Both the position numbers and the translations under genes were made by a program. Below the pieces are notes generated by a model. That model was not told where the DNA came from. It saw nothing but the letters and a program-made list of their open reading frames with translations, and did no database searches. From positions 118,847 to 182,846 of the IMG/VR virus record IMGVR_UViG_3300008117_000025: 64,000 bases of DNA. The stretch is one strand, 5' to 3'. Below are positions 54,461-61,214 of the stretch, piece after piece (positions within the stretch are counted from its first letter, which is position 1; the number at the start of each line of letters is the position of its first letter). The stretch comes from a virus.

Positions 54461-55291
54461 TTATAATTTATTAAACATTTGTTGTAATTTAGCAGGTGCT
54501 ACTTTTGCATCTCTTGATTTTTGATCTACATTTATAAGTACGGTTTTATTTGGATCTATATTCTTTGCTTTAATATAATAATTGCCATCTCCTGTAATAC
54601 CTAATTTTTTAATAAAATCATCAATATACTTTTGATCAGTTGTATGTTGAGATAATAATTCTTCCAATCCACTTTTTGTTAAAATAGTGTTTGGATCTCC
54701 AACATTTTCGGAAGGTTTAGAGGTAGTAGCTTCATACTTTTCAAGATACTGCTTTAAAACCATTGTTAGATCCCTTGGATCTCTTTCTTTTCTTCCTTTA
54801 ATATTTGAAAATAATATAGTAAGCGGAGCATGTAAAAGTACATGTTTTACGTTAGGAACATATTTTAAAATATCATCATTTACACTATCAAAAACAACTT
54901 TTTTCCAAGGTCCTTTTTTATACTCCTGAGCCATATACCATGCTCTTGCATCCTTTGTATCTTCAATATACGTGTCTTCATATGGATTTTCAGGAACATT
55001 TTCACCTGCTTTACGATATAAACCTGAGACTATTCCCGGTTCTTCATTTTCTATTGACCATTTTCTAATATTGGGGTGATCATGTTTTAATCTTCTTTTT
55101 TCTTCTTCTTTTCCTTTACCAAACATATCACTATCTATTTGAACCCATTGGTTAGGGTTAGTTGCTTTATAAAAAGGAACAGCTTTTAATATTTGAGCAG
55201 CCATTGATTTACCTGCTGATGATGTTCCATCAATTAATATAGCAATTTTATTTTCTGCTATTTCTTTTAATATATCAATCAACTTAAGCAT
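54461..55291 (-). CDS. Tagged P-loop kinase (chloramphenicol-phosphotransferase-like)
   Basis: Start at the ATG 55291 (MLKLIDILKEIAEN), directly behind the promoter box 55295-55304. About 276 residues. Walker A LIDGTSSAGKSMAAQ matches CPT-like small-molecule kinases (GTSSAGKS), and VQIDSDMF supplies the usual Asp after strand 2. SNIKGRKERDPRDLT looks like the lid with Arg/Lys. The tag with L-K-E or I-A-E sites suggests a packaged kinase acting on host at entry; the substrate cannot be inferred. Confidence 0.8.
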   Translation of the reverse strand: MLKLIDILKEIAENKIAILIDGTSSAGKSMAAQILKAVPFYKATNPNQWVQIDSDMFGKGKEEEKRRLKHDHPNIRKWSIENEEPGIVSGLYRKAGENVPENPYEDTYIEDTKDARAWYMAQEYKKGPWKKVVFDSVNDDILKYVPNVKHVLLHAPLTILFSNIKGRKERDPRDLTMVLKQYLEKYEATTSKPSENVGDPNTILTKSGLEELLSQHTTDQKYIDDFIKKLGITGDGNYYIKAKNIDPNKTVLINVDQKSRDAKVAPAKLQQMFNKL

Positions 55292-55294
55292 ATC

Positions 55295-55304
55295 AATAAA
55301 TATA
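55295..55304 (-). promoter_or_regulatory. Promoter box for tagged kinase
   Basis: TATATTTATT ends 3 bases before the ATG at 55291. Confidence 0.5.
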
Positions 55305-55309
55305 AACAA

Positions 55310-56083
55310 TTAAATTTTTATATATCCATGATTGTAATATTCATTATACAATTGAACATATAATAATTTGAGTTTTTTAATTATCTTAGTAATTTGAGGA
55401 GTTGACACATCAGTAATCTCACGAATATAAATGTATAGTGCCTTTTTATTAAATATTTCTAATGTTTCACGTTTGCGAAATAATTCTACAATTGCGTCGG
55501 CCGTTTGAGCATCTTGCTTTTTAGGAAATAATTTGTATATATGAGTATCAACATACTTAATATATTGATCCATAAAATTATTTTCATTGAATAGATTTTC
55601 TATACTTTTATCATTTTCGTATAGTTGCATTTGATCGTCATCCGATTCATCTACATCAGCTCGTTCCTGGAGTTTCTTGTAGTTGTTTTCGTTATAAACG
55701 ATTAAATAACGTTTTGCAATAGTGCCAAAGTAAGAAAATGCTTTACCTTTTTCTGGTTTATATAGGTGAAGTTTTTCAAGAAGAAAAGTAATAACCTCGT
55801 GTTTGAGCTCTTCAATTGTATCAGTATCGGTATAGTAAAACTTAAACGTATGAATAATATTTTCGGCTAATTTGTAAAAACCATATTCAATACGATCATT
55901 ATAAATACGATTACGTTCAGCTGTATCTACTGTTACAAGATATTCAACAATAGCATCCTCAGTATCCTGAGTGAAATAAATGCGGGGTTCTTTTGGTTTG
56001 CGTTTGCGTGGCTTACCTCGTTTAGTTAATGCTAACGTATCATCAGCAAATATATCGGAGCCGTAGTTATCAAAATATGACAT
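55310..56083 (-). CDS. Late-transcription sigma factor, T4 gp55-like
   Basis: 257 residues. N-terminal DDTLALTKRGKPRKRKPKEP is typical of gp55-like proteins of marine T4-like phages. Sigma region 2 is seen around YGFYKLAENIIHTF to EKGKAFSYFGTIAKRYLI. The C-terminal part has a helix-turn-helix-like TDVSTPQITKIIKKLK. It redirects host RNA polymerase to late promoters. Candidate targets are the recurrent TATATTTAT boxes in this window. Confidence 0.85.
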   Translation of the reverse strand: MSYFDNYGSDIFADDTLALTKRGKPRKRKPKEPRIYFTQDTEDAIVEYLVTVDTAERNRIYNDRIEYGFYKLAENIIHTFKFYYTDTDTIEELKHEVITFLLEKLHLYKPEKGKAFSYFGTIAKRYLIVYNENNYKKLQERADVDESDDDQMQLYENDKSIENLFNENNFMDQYIKYVDTHIYKLFPKKQDAQTADAIVELFRKRETLEIFNKKALYIYIREITDVSTPQITKIIKKLKLLYVQLYNEYYNHGYIKI

Positions 56084-56140
56084 AGTATGATTTCCTAATT
56101 TTTAATCTCAATATAATGAGAAAAAATTACATAACCAAAC

Positions 56141-56410
56141 TTATTTCTTATTATTGAATTGGTTAAGTACTTCTTGAATTTCTCTTAAATTGGTAAAGAA
56201 AGTACCTACTTCATCGTCTGTTTGAAATGCACCTAATGTATCTAATTCTTTTAATTTAGCATTAGAATTAGCAATTATAATACTAATAGCATCAATGTAT
56301 TGTTGTTGTTCATTAACTGCTTTTTCAAGTATATTATTACGTCTAATTAGAAAGAATATACCTATTCCAATTATTTCAATTAAATGAATTATTATTAACC
56401 AAGTCAACAT
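56141..56410 (-). CDS. Small membrane protein, conserved near gp55
   Basis: 89 residues: one membrane segment (about 2-21) and a cytoplasmic helix ending with LDTLGAFQTDDEVGTFF, a pattern I know from T4-like marine phages where it sits beside similar genes. Role unknown. Confidence 0.75.
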   Translation of the reverse strand: MLTWLIIIHLIEIIGIGIFFLIRRNNILEKAVNEQQQYIDAISIIIANSNAKLKELDTLGAFQTDDEVGTFFTNLREIQEVLNQFNNKK

Positions 56411-56412
56411 GA

Positions 56413-56613
56413 TTATCTATTTGCAAATTGTTGAGCAAATTCATCTGCTTCCAAAGAAATAATTTCACGGGTTTTTTCAACATGCTCTTTTAACAAATCA
56501 ATAGATTCTAAAATTTGATCTTGATCCATGTTGCGATTAACTTGAAATTGTACTTTATTAGCAAGTGCTTCTAGTTGAGTCAATTTGTCTAAAACGTTGT
56601 TTTTATAACGCAT
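56413..56613 (-). CDS. Small helical conserved phage protein
   Basis: 66 residues, entirely helical, starting MRYKNNVLDKLTQLEALANK. Marine T4-like phages carry similar short proteins next to the preceding membrane protein. It is preceded by its own promoter box at 56628-56637. Function unknown. Confidence 0.7.
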   Translation of the reverse strand: MRYKNNVLDKLTQLEALANKVQFQVNRNMDQDQILESIDLLKEHVEKTREIISLEADEFAQQFANR

Positions 56614-56627
56614 AATATATGTTTATA

Positions 56628-56637
56628 TATAAATATA
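56628..56637 (-). promoter_or_regulatory. Promoter box for 56413-56613
   Basis: TATATTTATA, 14 bases before the ATG. Confidence 0.5.
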
Positions 56638-56741
56638 TGATAATTTCCGTTCCCCACCACCCCTGTTACCTTACTCGTTTCCTTATTTTCAAACCTCTCG
56701 TAGGTTAAATATACCAAAGAAATTTTATACTTCCAAAGAAG

Positions 56742-56767
56742 AAGGGCATCTTTTTCAAGACGCCCTT
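56742..56767 (-). terminator. Terminator after 56789-57289
   Basis: AAGGGCGTCTT-GAAA-AAGATGCCCTT: 11-bp stem with one wobble, GAAA tetraloop, then CTTCTTTGG. Confidence 0.85.
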
Positions 56768-56788
56768 ATAATAAAATTAAATATAAAA

Positions 56789-57289
56789 TTACATACCTCC
56801 ACCCATTTTTCTTTCAATGGCATCTGTTCCTCTTTTAAATACTGCTTGTTTTTCTTCTGGTGTTTTAGCTTTTCTTAAATCATTAATTAAAGCAGCAACT
56901 AAAGTACCGCCTACACCAAGTAAAGTAGCTAAACCAGCAACAAGTACATCTGCTATTTCATTTAATTGATTTTCATCTAATTGTTTTTTCTTATCTTCAT
57001 CCTTCATTTTTTTCTTTTCTGCTAATACGGCATGTAATTCTTGGCGAACCATTTCAGCTAATTCTTTTTTGGTAAGTTTTTTCTTTTCCATTTCTGATAG
57101 TGTGTTTATTTTTGGGGATTGTTTTAAAATTGCTTTTGCTATTTCTAATTGTTTTGGATCGTCAATATTGACTTCAAAATAACCTTCAAGTTTATTATTT
57201 TGAATTTGTTCGCTACCTATCGCTTCGCTTTGTTTTTCCATGCGATTGAGAAAAGCAGCTTTATCCTCAAGTTTTATCTTAAATGTCAT
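56789..57289 (-). CDS. Putative membrane-active internal protein
   Basis: 166 residues. First 60 beta/alpha, then Lys-rich helix with ELHAVLAEKKK and QLNEIAD (L-N-E), then a Gly/Ala-rich hydrophobic segment (about 117-138, VLVAGLATLLGVGGTLVAAL) and a basic tail ending KMGGGM. Cleavage after L-N-E would release a hydrophobic peptide. Its terminator is at 56742-56767. Confidence 0.65.
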   Translation of the reverse strand: MTFKIKLEDKAAFLNRMEKQSEAIGSEQIQNNKLEGYFEVNIDDPKQLEIAKAILKQSPKINTLSEMEKKKLTKKELAEMVRQELHAVLAEKKKMKDEDKKKQLDENQLNEIADVLVAGLATLLGVGGTLVAALINDLRKAKTPEEKQAVFKRGTDAIERKMGGGM

Positions 57290-57293
57290 TTAC

Positions 57294-57303
57294 AATAAAT
57301 ATA
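57294..57303 (-). promoter_or_regulatory. Promoter box for 56789-57289
   Basis: TATATTTATT, 4 bases before the ATG. Confidence 0.5.
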
Positions 57304-57346
57304 ATAAAAATATAACCCCCACATAGCATTGCTGCCACTTACCTAA

Positions 57347-57511
57347 CTACTTCAATCCGTATATACGATTTATCATTAGATCGTGCCATACATAATGTAC
57401 AACAGCAAATGAAATAAATTGAAACCCTGTCATTCCCTTAGTATTAATTAAGTGTAAATGTAAGGTAGCAATAGCAATATGACCTATAAGTGCAATAATA
57501 TGTTTTTTCAT
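57347..57511 (-). CDS. Small membrane protein (54 aa)
   Basis: Minus-strand ATG at 57511 opens 54 codons, MKKHIIALIGHIAIATLHLH and on to NRIYGLK. Two hydrophobic helices and many His residues. It is divergent from the gene at 57571, sharing a palindromic promoter region. Likely real because the promoter is good; function unknown. Confidence 0.6.
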   Translation of the reverse strand: MKKHIIALIGHIAIATLHLHLINTKGMTGFQFISFAVVHYVWHDLMINRIYGLK

Positions 57512-57570
57512 AAATTAAATATATTTTAAATTATTTTGACAGTCAAAATTTTCAATTTATATTTTATATT
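57512..57570. promoter_or_regulatory. Bidirectional promoter with palindrome
   Basis: A perfect inverted repeat ATTTTGAC-A-GTCAAAAT (57533-57549) supplies TTTG to both strands. Rightward: TTTG-N19-TATATTTT before the ATG at 57571. Leftward: TTTG, about 20 bases, TATATTTA before the ATG at 57511. The palindrome may also be an operator. Confidence 0.65.
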
Positions 57571-58107
57571 ATGAGTAAAGAAGATTTCACCCGCGTTAAT
57601 GCGGACGATATACAATATTATATTCGTTTAAAGCCTGGTGAGTATGGAATGGCAACTCACTATGCTCTTATTCCTACTACTGATCCTGGCTTTAAAGAGG
57701 GATGGGAAGATGTAATTTATTTAAAAGAACCGGTAATAGATTCATCGGGTGGAATAAGACCGATGGAATATGTGTATGTGTTAGTGAATAGATCGATGCC
57801 TGGAATGGTAAAGATTGGTATGACGACAAGTACTCCAGCGAAACGAGCAAGTGATATTAATAAAGCAACTGGAGTTCCAACGCCGTGGATACCGGTTTGG
57901 TCGCTGAAGTGCTATGCTTCGCTTATATTGGAGCAACGAGTACATGAATATCTGAGTCAATATAGAGTAGCCGATAATAGAGAAATGTTTGCTATTGATT
58001 CTGTTACGGCGCAACGTGTAATTGAGGAGTTGGGTAAGGATTTTACAAACTGCCTGTTGGTTGAGAAGATTGAGCAAGTTCACTTACAACAATCCCCTTC
58101 TCAATAG
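57571..58107 (+). CDS. T5orf172/MUG113-type GIY-YIG-like protein
   Basis: 178 residues, the only rightward gene. The domain runs from YVYVLVNRSMPGMVKIGMT (67-85) through KRASDIN to HEYLSQYRVADNREMF, matching T5orf172/MUG113, a GIY-YIG-related nuclease-like family common in phages and mobile elements and often fused to DNA-binding modules. N-terminal 60 residues are family-specific. The + promoter is TTTG-N19-TATATTTT, with TTTG in the palindrome 57533-57549. Possibly an early regulator or nuclease. Its 3' end overlaps the antisense gene. Confidence 0.82.
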   Translation: MSKEDFTRVNADDIQYYIRLKPGEYGMATHYALIPTTDPGFKEGWEDVIYLKEPVIDSSGGIRPMEYVYVLVNRSMPGMVKIGMTTSTPAKRASDINKATGVPTPWIPVWSLKCYASLILEQRVHEYLSQYRVADNREMFAIDSVTAQRVIEELGKDFTNCLLVEKIEQVHLQQSPSQ

Positions 58108-58228
58108 CGTTCATATACTGTTCCAACGTGAGGCCATAGCGCGCTGCTTGTTCTGCACGTTGTCTTAATATATAATCTGCAAGCGCTTCTTTAGTTAATA
58201 AAATATTATCTTGTATATATTTTTTCAT
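58043..58228 (-). CDS. Small helical protein, antisense-overlapping
   Basis: 61 residues, helical: MKKYIQDNILLTKEALADYI, then RQRAEQAARYGLTLEQYMNA. It converges on and overlaps the rightward gene by 65 bases at the 3' ends. Codon pattern and A-rich leader look genuine; a box at 58304-58313 could be its promoter. Function unknown. Confidence 0.55.
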   Translation of the reverse strand: MKKYIQDNILLTKEALADYILRQRAEQAARYGLTLEQYMNAIEKGIVVSELAQSSQPTGSL

Positions 58229-58385
58229 AGCAAAAAGAGGTGTTTAAAAGAGATCTTTGAAATATTGCAAAGGATTTTAAAAATGGTTTAAATGGAAATC
58301 GACAATAAATATTGCGGATGGTATATTTGTATATATTGTCGGTGGTTAGAGATTGTGTGTGAGTCGTGAATACATATACTTTTTT

Positions 58386-58497
58386 TTACACCGCCCCCGC
58401 CCCGTCGATGGACCGCGGTTATCATGGGAGCACTTCGCTATTAAACCGCTATCGGACCGCTATCAACCGATAACGACCCGATATCAACGGTTTTTTA
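58386..58497. repeat. 11-bp iteron-like array in gene-free region
   Basis: The 58229-58503 gap holds a GC-richer patch in AT-rich surroundings. CGCTAT(T/C) or CGATA(A/T)C units start at 58436, 58447, 58458, 58468 and 58479, spaced 11, 11, 10 and 11. A related CCGCGGTTATC lies at 58413-58423. A T-tract follows. Candidate replication origin or multi-site operator; a hairpin terminator for the rightward gene is the alternative. Confidence 0.6.
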
Positions 58498-58503
58498 TTG
58501 AGC

Positions 58504-58725
58504 CTACCTGGTGCCATCTATCTCATCGACCCAACACTCATGATCGGCATCTATGCTGTCGTGTGCTACTCTATCGTCGTATGCCTGGTTATCCAGCTCC
58601 TTTATCCAGCACTCGTACTGTTCCTCGAACGTAAGGTCTGATTGCCACATACCCTTAATAATAGTCCACTTAGCGAATTCGATTGCCACCTGTTTACTTG
58701 CCTCGTTGTTGATCATATAATTCAT
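58504..58725 (-). CDS. Small acidic hypothetical protein
   Basis: 73 residues, acidic with many Trp, His and Cys: EFAKWTIIKGMW, EQYECWIKELDN, HECWVDEIDG. Two related CWI/CWV-x-E-(L/I)-D segments suggest an internal repeat. Preceded by a complete early promoter unit (box 58745-58752). No family known. Confidence 0.65.
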   Translation of the reverse strand: MNYMINNEASKQVAIEFAKWTIIKGMWQSDLTFEEQYECWIKELDNQAYDDRVAHDSIDADHECWVDEIDGTR

Positions 58726-58744
58726 AATTATTAATTTTATAACG

Positions 58745-58752
58745 TGAATATA
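58745..58752 (-). promoter_or_regulatory. Early promoter box for 58504-58725
   Basis: TATATTCA followed by CGTTATAAAATTAA and the ATG; hairpin 58755-58773 abuts it upstream. Confidence 0.55.
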
Positions 58753-58754
58753 GG

Positions 58755-58773
58755 GACGGGGCTTTACCCCGTC
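58755..58773 (-). terminator. Hairpin between early units
   Basis: GACGGGG/CCCCGTC stem with a short loop between the stop of 58803-59039 and the next promoter box; no T-tract. Confidence 0.6.
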
Positions 58774-58802
58774 ACCTGAATTATTCGATATGGTGTTTAT
58801 TA

Positions 58803-59039
58803 TTAGTAGTGAATGTGAACGTATTTATCGAGCCACTGATCTGCATCTTCCATTTCATAAACGGGATCAACCGGTTCCATAGCTACAGTTACACTCATTA
58901 CCTCTTCAACTGCCCATCCATTTTCGTCTGCTATAACGTAAAATGAGGCTTCAGCGTCAACATGGTCTTCACCTGTAACATTAATTACTCCGATTTCATT
59001 GTCTGATGTCTTGTAAACGATAACGTAATTGTTGTTCAT
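58803..59039 (-). CDS. Small acidic hypothetical protein
   Basis: 78 residues, strongly acidic; YVIVYKTSDNEIGVINVTGE looks like a beta hairpin. Ends DADQWLDKYVHIHY. Own promoter box 59062-59069 and downstream hairpin 58755-58773. A DNA-mimic or inhibitor is possible for such acidic early proteins, but this is a guess. Confidence 0.65.
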   Translation of the reverse strand: MNNNYVIVYKTSDNEIGVINVTGEDHVDAEASFYVIADENGWAVEEVMSVTVAMEPVDPVYEMEDADQWLDKYVHIHY

Positions 59040-59061
59040 ATGTTTAATTTTAATTGTGTAA

Positions 59062-59069
59062 TGAATATA
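59062..59069 (-). promoter_or_regulatory. Early promoter box for 58803-59039
   Basis: TATATTCA, 22 bases before the ATG. Confidence 0.55.
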
Positions 59070-59072
59070 TGA

Positions 59073-59089
59073 GTGGGGCTTTGCCCCAC
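59073..59089 (-). terminator. Hairpin after 59094-59306
   Basis: GTGGGGC-AAA-GCCCCAC, perfect 7-bp stem, 3 bases upstream of the next promoter box. Confidence 0.6.
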
Positions 59090-59093
59090 CCGT

Positions 59094-59306
59094 TTATACT
59101 ATACCTTTCATCTTTAATATCGTACGTCTTAATTGACTTATTTCTTCATTACGTTCTTCTACTATCATGAACATGAGGAATAATGCTGCCATTATTAATA
59201 CTAGGAACCCACAGACGAAGTCCATATCGGTTTTAGCCCAGATGAATATTAAATACATTGATACTAGACCTAATAATACACTCATAATGCCGTTAAATAC
59301 TTTCAT
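59094..59306 (-). CDS. Small two-helix membrane protein
   Basis: 70 residues with two membrane segments (about 5-25 and 31-49) and a basic C-terminal helix (NEEISQLRRTILKMKG). Early unit with box 59329-59336 and hairpin 59073-59089. May alter the host membrane or exclude other phages; not known. Confidence 0.65.
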   Translation of the reverse strand: MKVFNGIMSVLLGLVSMYLIFIWAKTDMDFVCGFLVLIMAALFLMFMIVEERNEEISQLRRTILKMKGIV

Positions 59307-59328
59307 ATTGTAATTTTTAATTATGTGA

Positions 59329-59336
59329 TGAATATA
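59329..59336 (-). promoter_or_regulatory. Early promoter box for 59094-59306
   Basis: TATATTCA, 22 bases before the ATG. Confidence 0.55.
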
Positions 59337-59342
59337 CGTTGT

Positions 59343-59537
59343 TTATTTTGACCGTCCCTGTCTCATTATTAATAATAATATCATTACAGTTGTACTTACT
59401 GCTACTACACTTACCATTAATAATACCATTAATTCAGATACCTCCATAGGACCATCATTACCAGCAGCTAGTAATACTAATAATACTAATACGCTTACTA
59501 ATGACCAATATACAGTTGATAATGTTTGTTTATTCAT
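59343..59537 (-). CDS. Small two-helix membrane protein
   Basis: 64 residues with two hydrophobic helices (about 9-27 and 35-57) and a basic end RQGRSK. Promoter box 59557-59564. Resembles its neighbour in topology, not in sequence. Confidence 0.6.
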   Translation of the reverse strand: MNKQTLSTVYWSLVSVLVLLVLLAAGNDGPMEVSELMVLLMVSVVAVSTTVMILLLIMRQGRSK

Positions 59538-59556
59538 ATGTTTTAATTTTATAACG

Positions 59557-59564
59557 TGAATGTA
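59557..59564 (-). promoter_or_regulatory. Early promoter box for 59343-59537
   Basis: TACATTCA then CGTTATAAAATTAAAA, identical over 24 bases to the unit at 59695-59721. Confidence 0.6.
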
Positions 59565-59580
59565 TGTGTTTAATTCTGCC

Positions 59581-59694
59581 CTACACTAACATTATTATTA
59601 TATAAGTGGAATCAAGGAGTAAACATATGGTTGCTGCTTTAATCCATTCGGTTGTTGTGCCTTTAAAATTAGATAATACACTAATTGTAATCAT
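59581..59694 (-). CDS. Tiny hydrophobic protein (37 aa)
   Basis: ATG at 59694 after a complete early leader and box (59714-59721). The product starts MITISVLSNFKGTTTEWIKA and ends in a hydrophobic stretch CLLLDSTYIIIMLV. Weak evidence from sequence alone; the promoter copy is the main support. Confidence 0.5.
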   Translation of the reverse strand: MITISVLSNFKGTTTEWIKAATICLLLDSTYIIIMLV

Positions 59695-59713
59695 ACGTTT
59701 TAATTTTATAACG

Positions 59714-59721
59714 TGAATGTA
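59714..59721 (-). promoter_or_regulatory. Early promoter box for 59581-59694
   Basis: TACATTCA; its leader matches that of 59343-59537. Confidence 0.6.
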
Positions 59722-59724
59722 GGA

Positions 59725-59741
59725 ACAGGGCTTCGCCCCGT
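59725..59741 (-). terminator. Hairpin after 59747-59884
   Basis: ACGGGGC-GAA-GCCCTGT, 7-bp stem with one G-U, directly upstream of the next box. Confidence 0.6.
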
Positions 59742-59746
59742 ACCGT

Positions 59747-59884
59747 TTACCTTACACGTGTAATAATCTTAGAACGGCCATGGTAACCGTATCCGTTAAC
59801 TACACAGCTGGAGGCAGCCAGGATGATGAATAATAGGAGTGCCACTACTGGGATGGTAAAATCTAATTCGCGTTGTTGCTTCAT
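59747..59884 (-). CDS. Tiny putative lipoprotein (45 aa)
   Basis: ATG at 59884. Basic start MKQQRELD, hydrophobic segment VVALLLFIILAASSC that looks like a lipobox, then a short polar tail with Gly/Tyr/Arg. A short membrane lipoprotein could serve as a spanin or exclusion factor. Box at 59899-59906, hairpin 59725-59741 downstream. Confidence 0.55.
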   Translation of the reverse strand: MKQQRELDFTIPVVALLLFIILAASSCVVNGYGYHGRSKIITRVR

Positions 59885-59910
59885 AACCTTAATTTTAATG
59901 AATGTAATAA

Positions 59911-60024
59911 TTAACCCTTAACCCTGGAATATATGTCTTTAGATATAATAAATGCGGCTCCAATAAGCACAATAATAAAGCCTACGAATTGGGTTTTAAT
60001 AACGATTTGATCTAAGAGGTTCAT
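59911..60024 (-). CDS. Tiny membrane protein (37 aa)
   Basis: ATG at 60024, product MNLLDQIVIKTQFVGFIIVL plus 17 residues; one membrane helix and a basic end SRVKG. Box TATATTTAT-like at 60043-60052 gives a leader of about 18 bases. Confidence 0.5.
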   Translation of the reverse strand: MNLLDQIVIKTQFVGFIIVLIGAAFIISKDIYSRVKG

Positions 60025-60077
60025 GTTAACGGTTTTGTTTACAATAAATATAAGTGGTCATTTCTGACCACCCACAT

Positions 60078-60167
60078 TTAATTTAAACCACTTCTATAAT
60101 AATATTCAATAAAATCTTCAACACTAATAATTTCATAAACAATACCTTTAATAACAAATTTATTCAT
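60078..60167 (-). CDS. Tiny hypothetical protein (29 aa)
   Basis: ATG at 60167, product MNKFVIKGIVYEIISVEDFI plus 9 residues. Box at 60181-60190 and an A-rich leader AAATTAAAAATTATG identical to larger neighbours. The shared leader is the main evidence. Confidence 0.45.
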   Translation of the reverse strand: MNKFVIKGIVYEIISVEDFIEYYYRSGLN

Positions 60168-60218
60168 AATTTTTAATTTAAATAAATATAATAATAAAAT
60201 TCTGACATAACAAAACAA

Positions 60219-60242
60219 GGCCCCGGGTAGAAACCCAGGGCC
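60219..60242 (-). terminator. Terminator after 60277-60687
   Basis: GGCCCTGGGT-TTCT-ACCCGGGGCC stem followed by TTGTTTTGTTATG. Confidence 0.8.
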
Positions 60243-60276
60243 GTTAACCATTAAAAATTAAAAGTATGAACCGCGT

Positions 60277-60687
60277 TTAATTCGTTTTTTCCATTTTATA
60301 TAATTTATATAATTCAGTCATTGCTGGATCCCATGTACTAAAACACTCCCAATAGTCACCATCAAAAATATAAACATAATCTACGTTTTGATCATGAATT
60401 AACTCATCATAATCTCCATTCTTGGCGTTCACATTCTTCTCACCCCTATCTCTACCATATGCACGGCACCATCCCTTTACTGGCTTGTTGAAGTCATGTT
60501 GCTCACCTATTTCCTCCCCCAACACACTCAAATCACCCAACTTCAATAGTGCGTTTACTTTATCCATATCAGCATAATGCTTGATTAGGGTTGTACCTAC
60601 ACCCTCTGGGTAGCCATCAAAGTGGCAGTAAATGTAATCAACTGAGGCATCTAAATTTCTAACTCCAATGTAAGATCTTGTGGACAT
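60277..60687 (-). CDS. Conserved phage protein (STRSxIGV family)
   Basis: 136 residues. Starts MSTRSYIGVRNLDASVDYIY, with CHFDGYPEGVGTTLIKHY and a C-terminal YIFDGDYWECFS. I recognise this family from many phages and bacteria; function unknown. Its conserved His, Asp and Tyr could form an active site. Strong hairpin terminator at 60219-60242, promoter box 60709-60716. Confidence 0.8.
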   Translation of the reverse strand: MSTRSYIGVRNLDASVDYIYCHFDGYPEGVGTTLIKHYADMDKVNALLKLGDLSVLGEEIGEQHDFNKPVKGWCRAYGRDRGEKNVNAKNGDYDELIHDQNVDYVYIFDGDYWECFSTWDPAMTELYKLYKMEKTN

Positions 60688-60732
60688 AATTTTTAATTTT
60701 TTGTTTGAATAAATGTATACACAAAACTCTGA

Positions 60733-60951
60733 CTATTCACTGATAAAAAAATCCCAGGCGTTAGTAAAGGGAATATTTAATCTGGTTGCTCTAGATTCTA
60801 GATTAAGAACATTATCATACCTCAATTCCATTACCCAAAATGTTTCACTCAAATCCTTTTTTAGGCGCTCATAAGAAAGTGGGTACAATTCTTTTTCTGA
60901 CTCAATATCGTTTCTTAATTCTGATTTTAATCGCTCAAATAGGTTAAACAT
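60733..60951 (-). CDS. Small hypothetical protein
   Basis: 72 residues, charged helical: MFNLFERLKSELRNDIESEK, ending PFTNAWDFFISE. Early unit with box 60974-60981. No family recognised. Confidence 0.6.
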   Translation of the reverse strand: MFNLFERLKSELRNDIESEKELYPLSYERLKKDLSETFWVMELRYDNVLNLESRATRLNIPFTNAWDFFISE

Positions 60952-60969
60952 ACTTTTTTAATTTTTATT

Positions 60970-61182
60970 TCACTGAATATATGACATTAATTTGGACCTA
61001 CGAATAAACAATTTAGAAAAATCATAATCGGCATTCATCTCCCTAGCGCGTAAAACAGGCTCTCTATCCTTATAAACAACACTCACACCAATTTCCTTCA
61101 TCCAGCTCTGGAACGAGGGATCACTCATCGTTTGCTCCCTTTCGCTCTCAATTTCAACTAAACGTTCGATTGCTATATTCAT
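60970..61182 (-). CDS. Small hypothetical protein
   Basis: 70 residues, MNIAIERLVEIESEREQTMS then a helical WMKEIGVSVVYKDREPVLRA. Its 3' end holds the promoter box of the next gene. Box for itself at 61198-61205. Confidence 0.6.
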   Translation of the reverse strand: MNIAIERLVEIESEREQTMSDPSFQSWMKEIGVSVVYKDREPVLRAREMNADYDFSKLFIRRSKLMSYIQ

Positions 61183-61214
61183 AATTTTTAATTTAGATTA
61201 ATATACAAAAAAAT

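Noticed and set aside
58353-58634. Rightward open frame over the iteron region
   Set aside because: Composition follows the repeats and its 3' part is antisense to a better-supported leftward gene with promoter.
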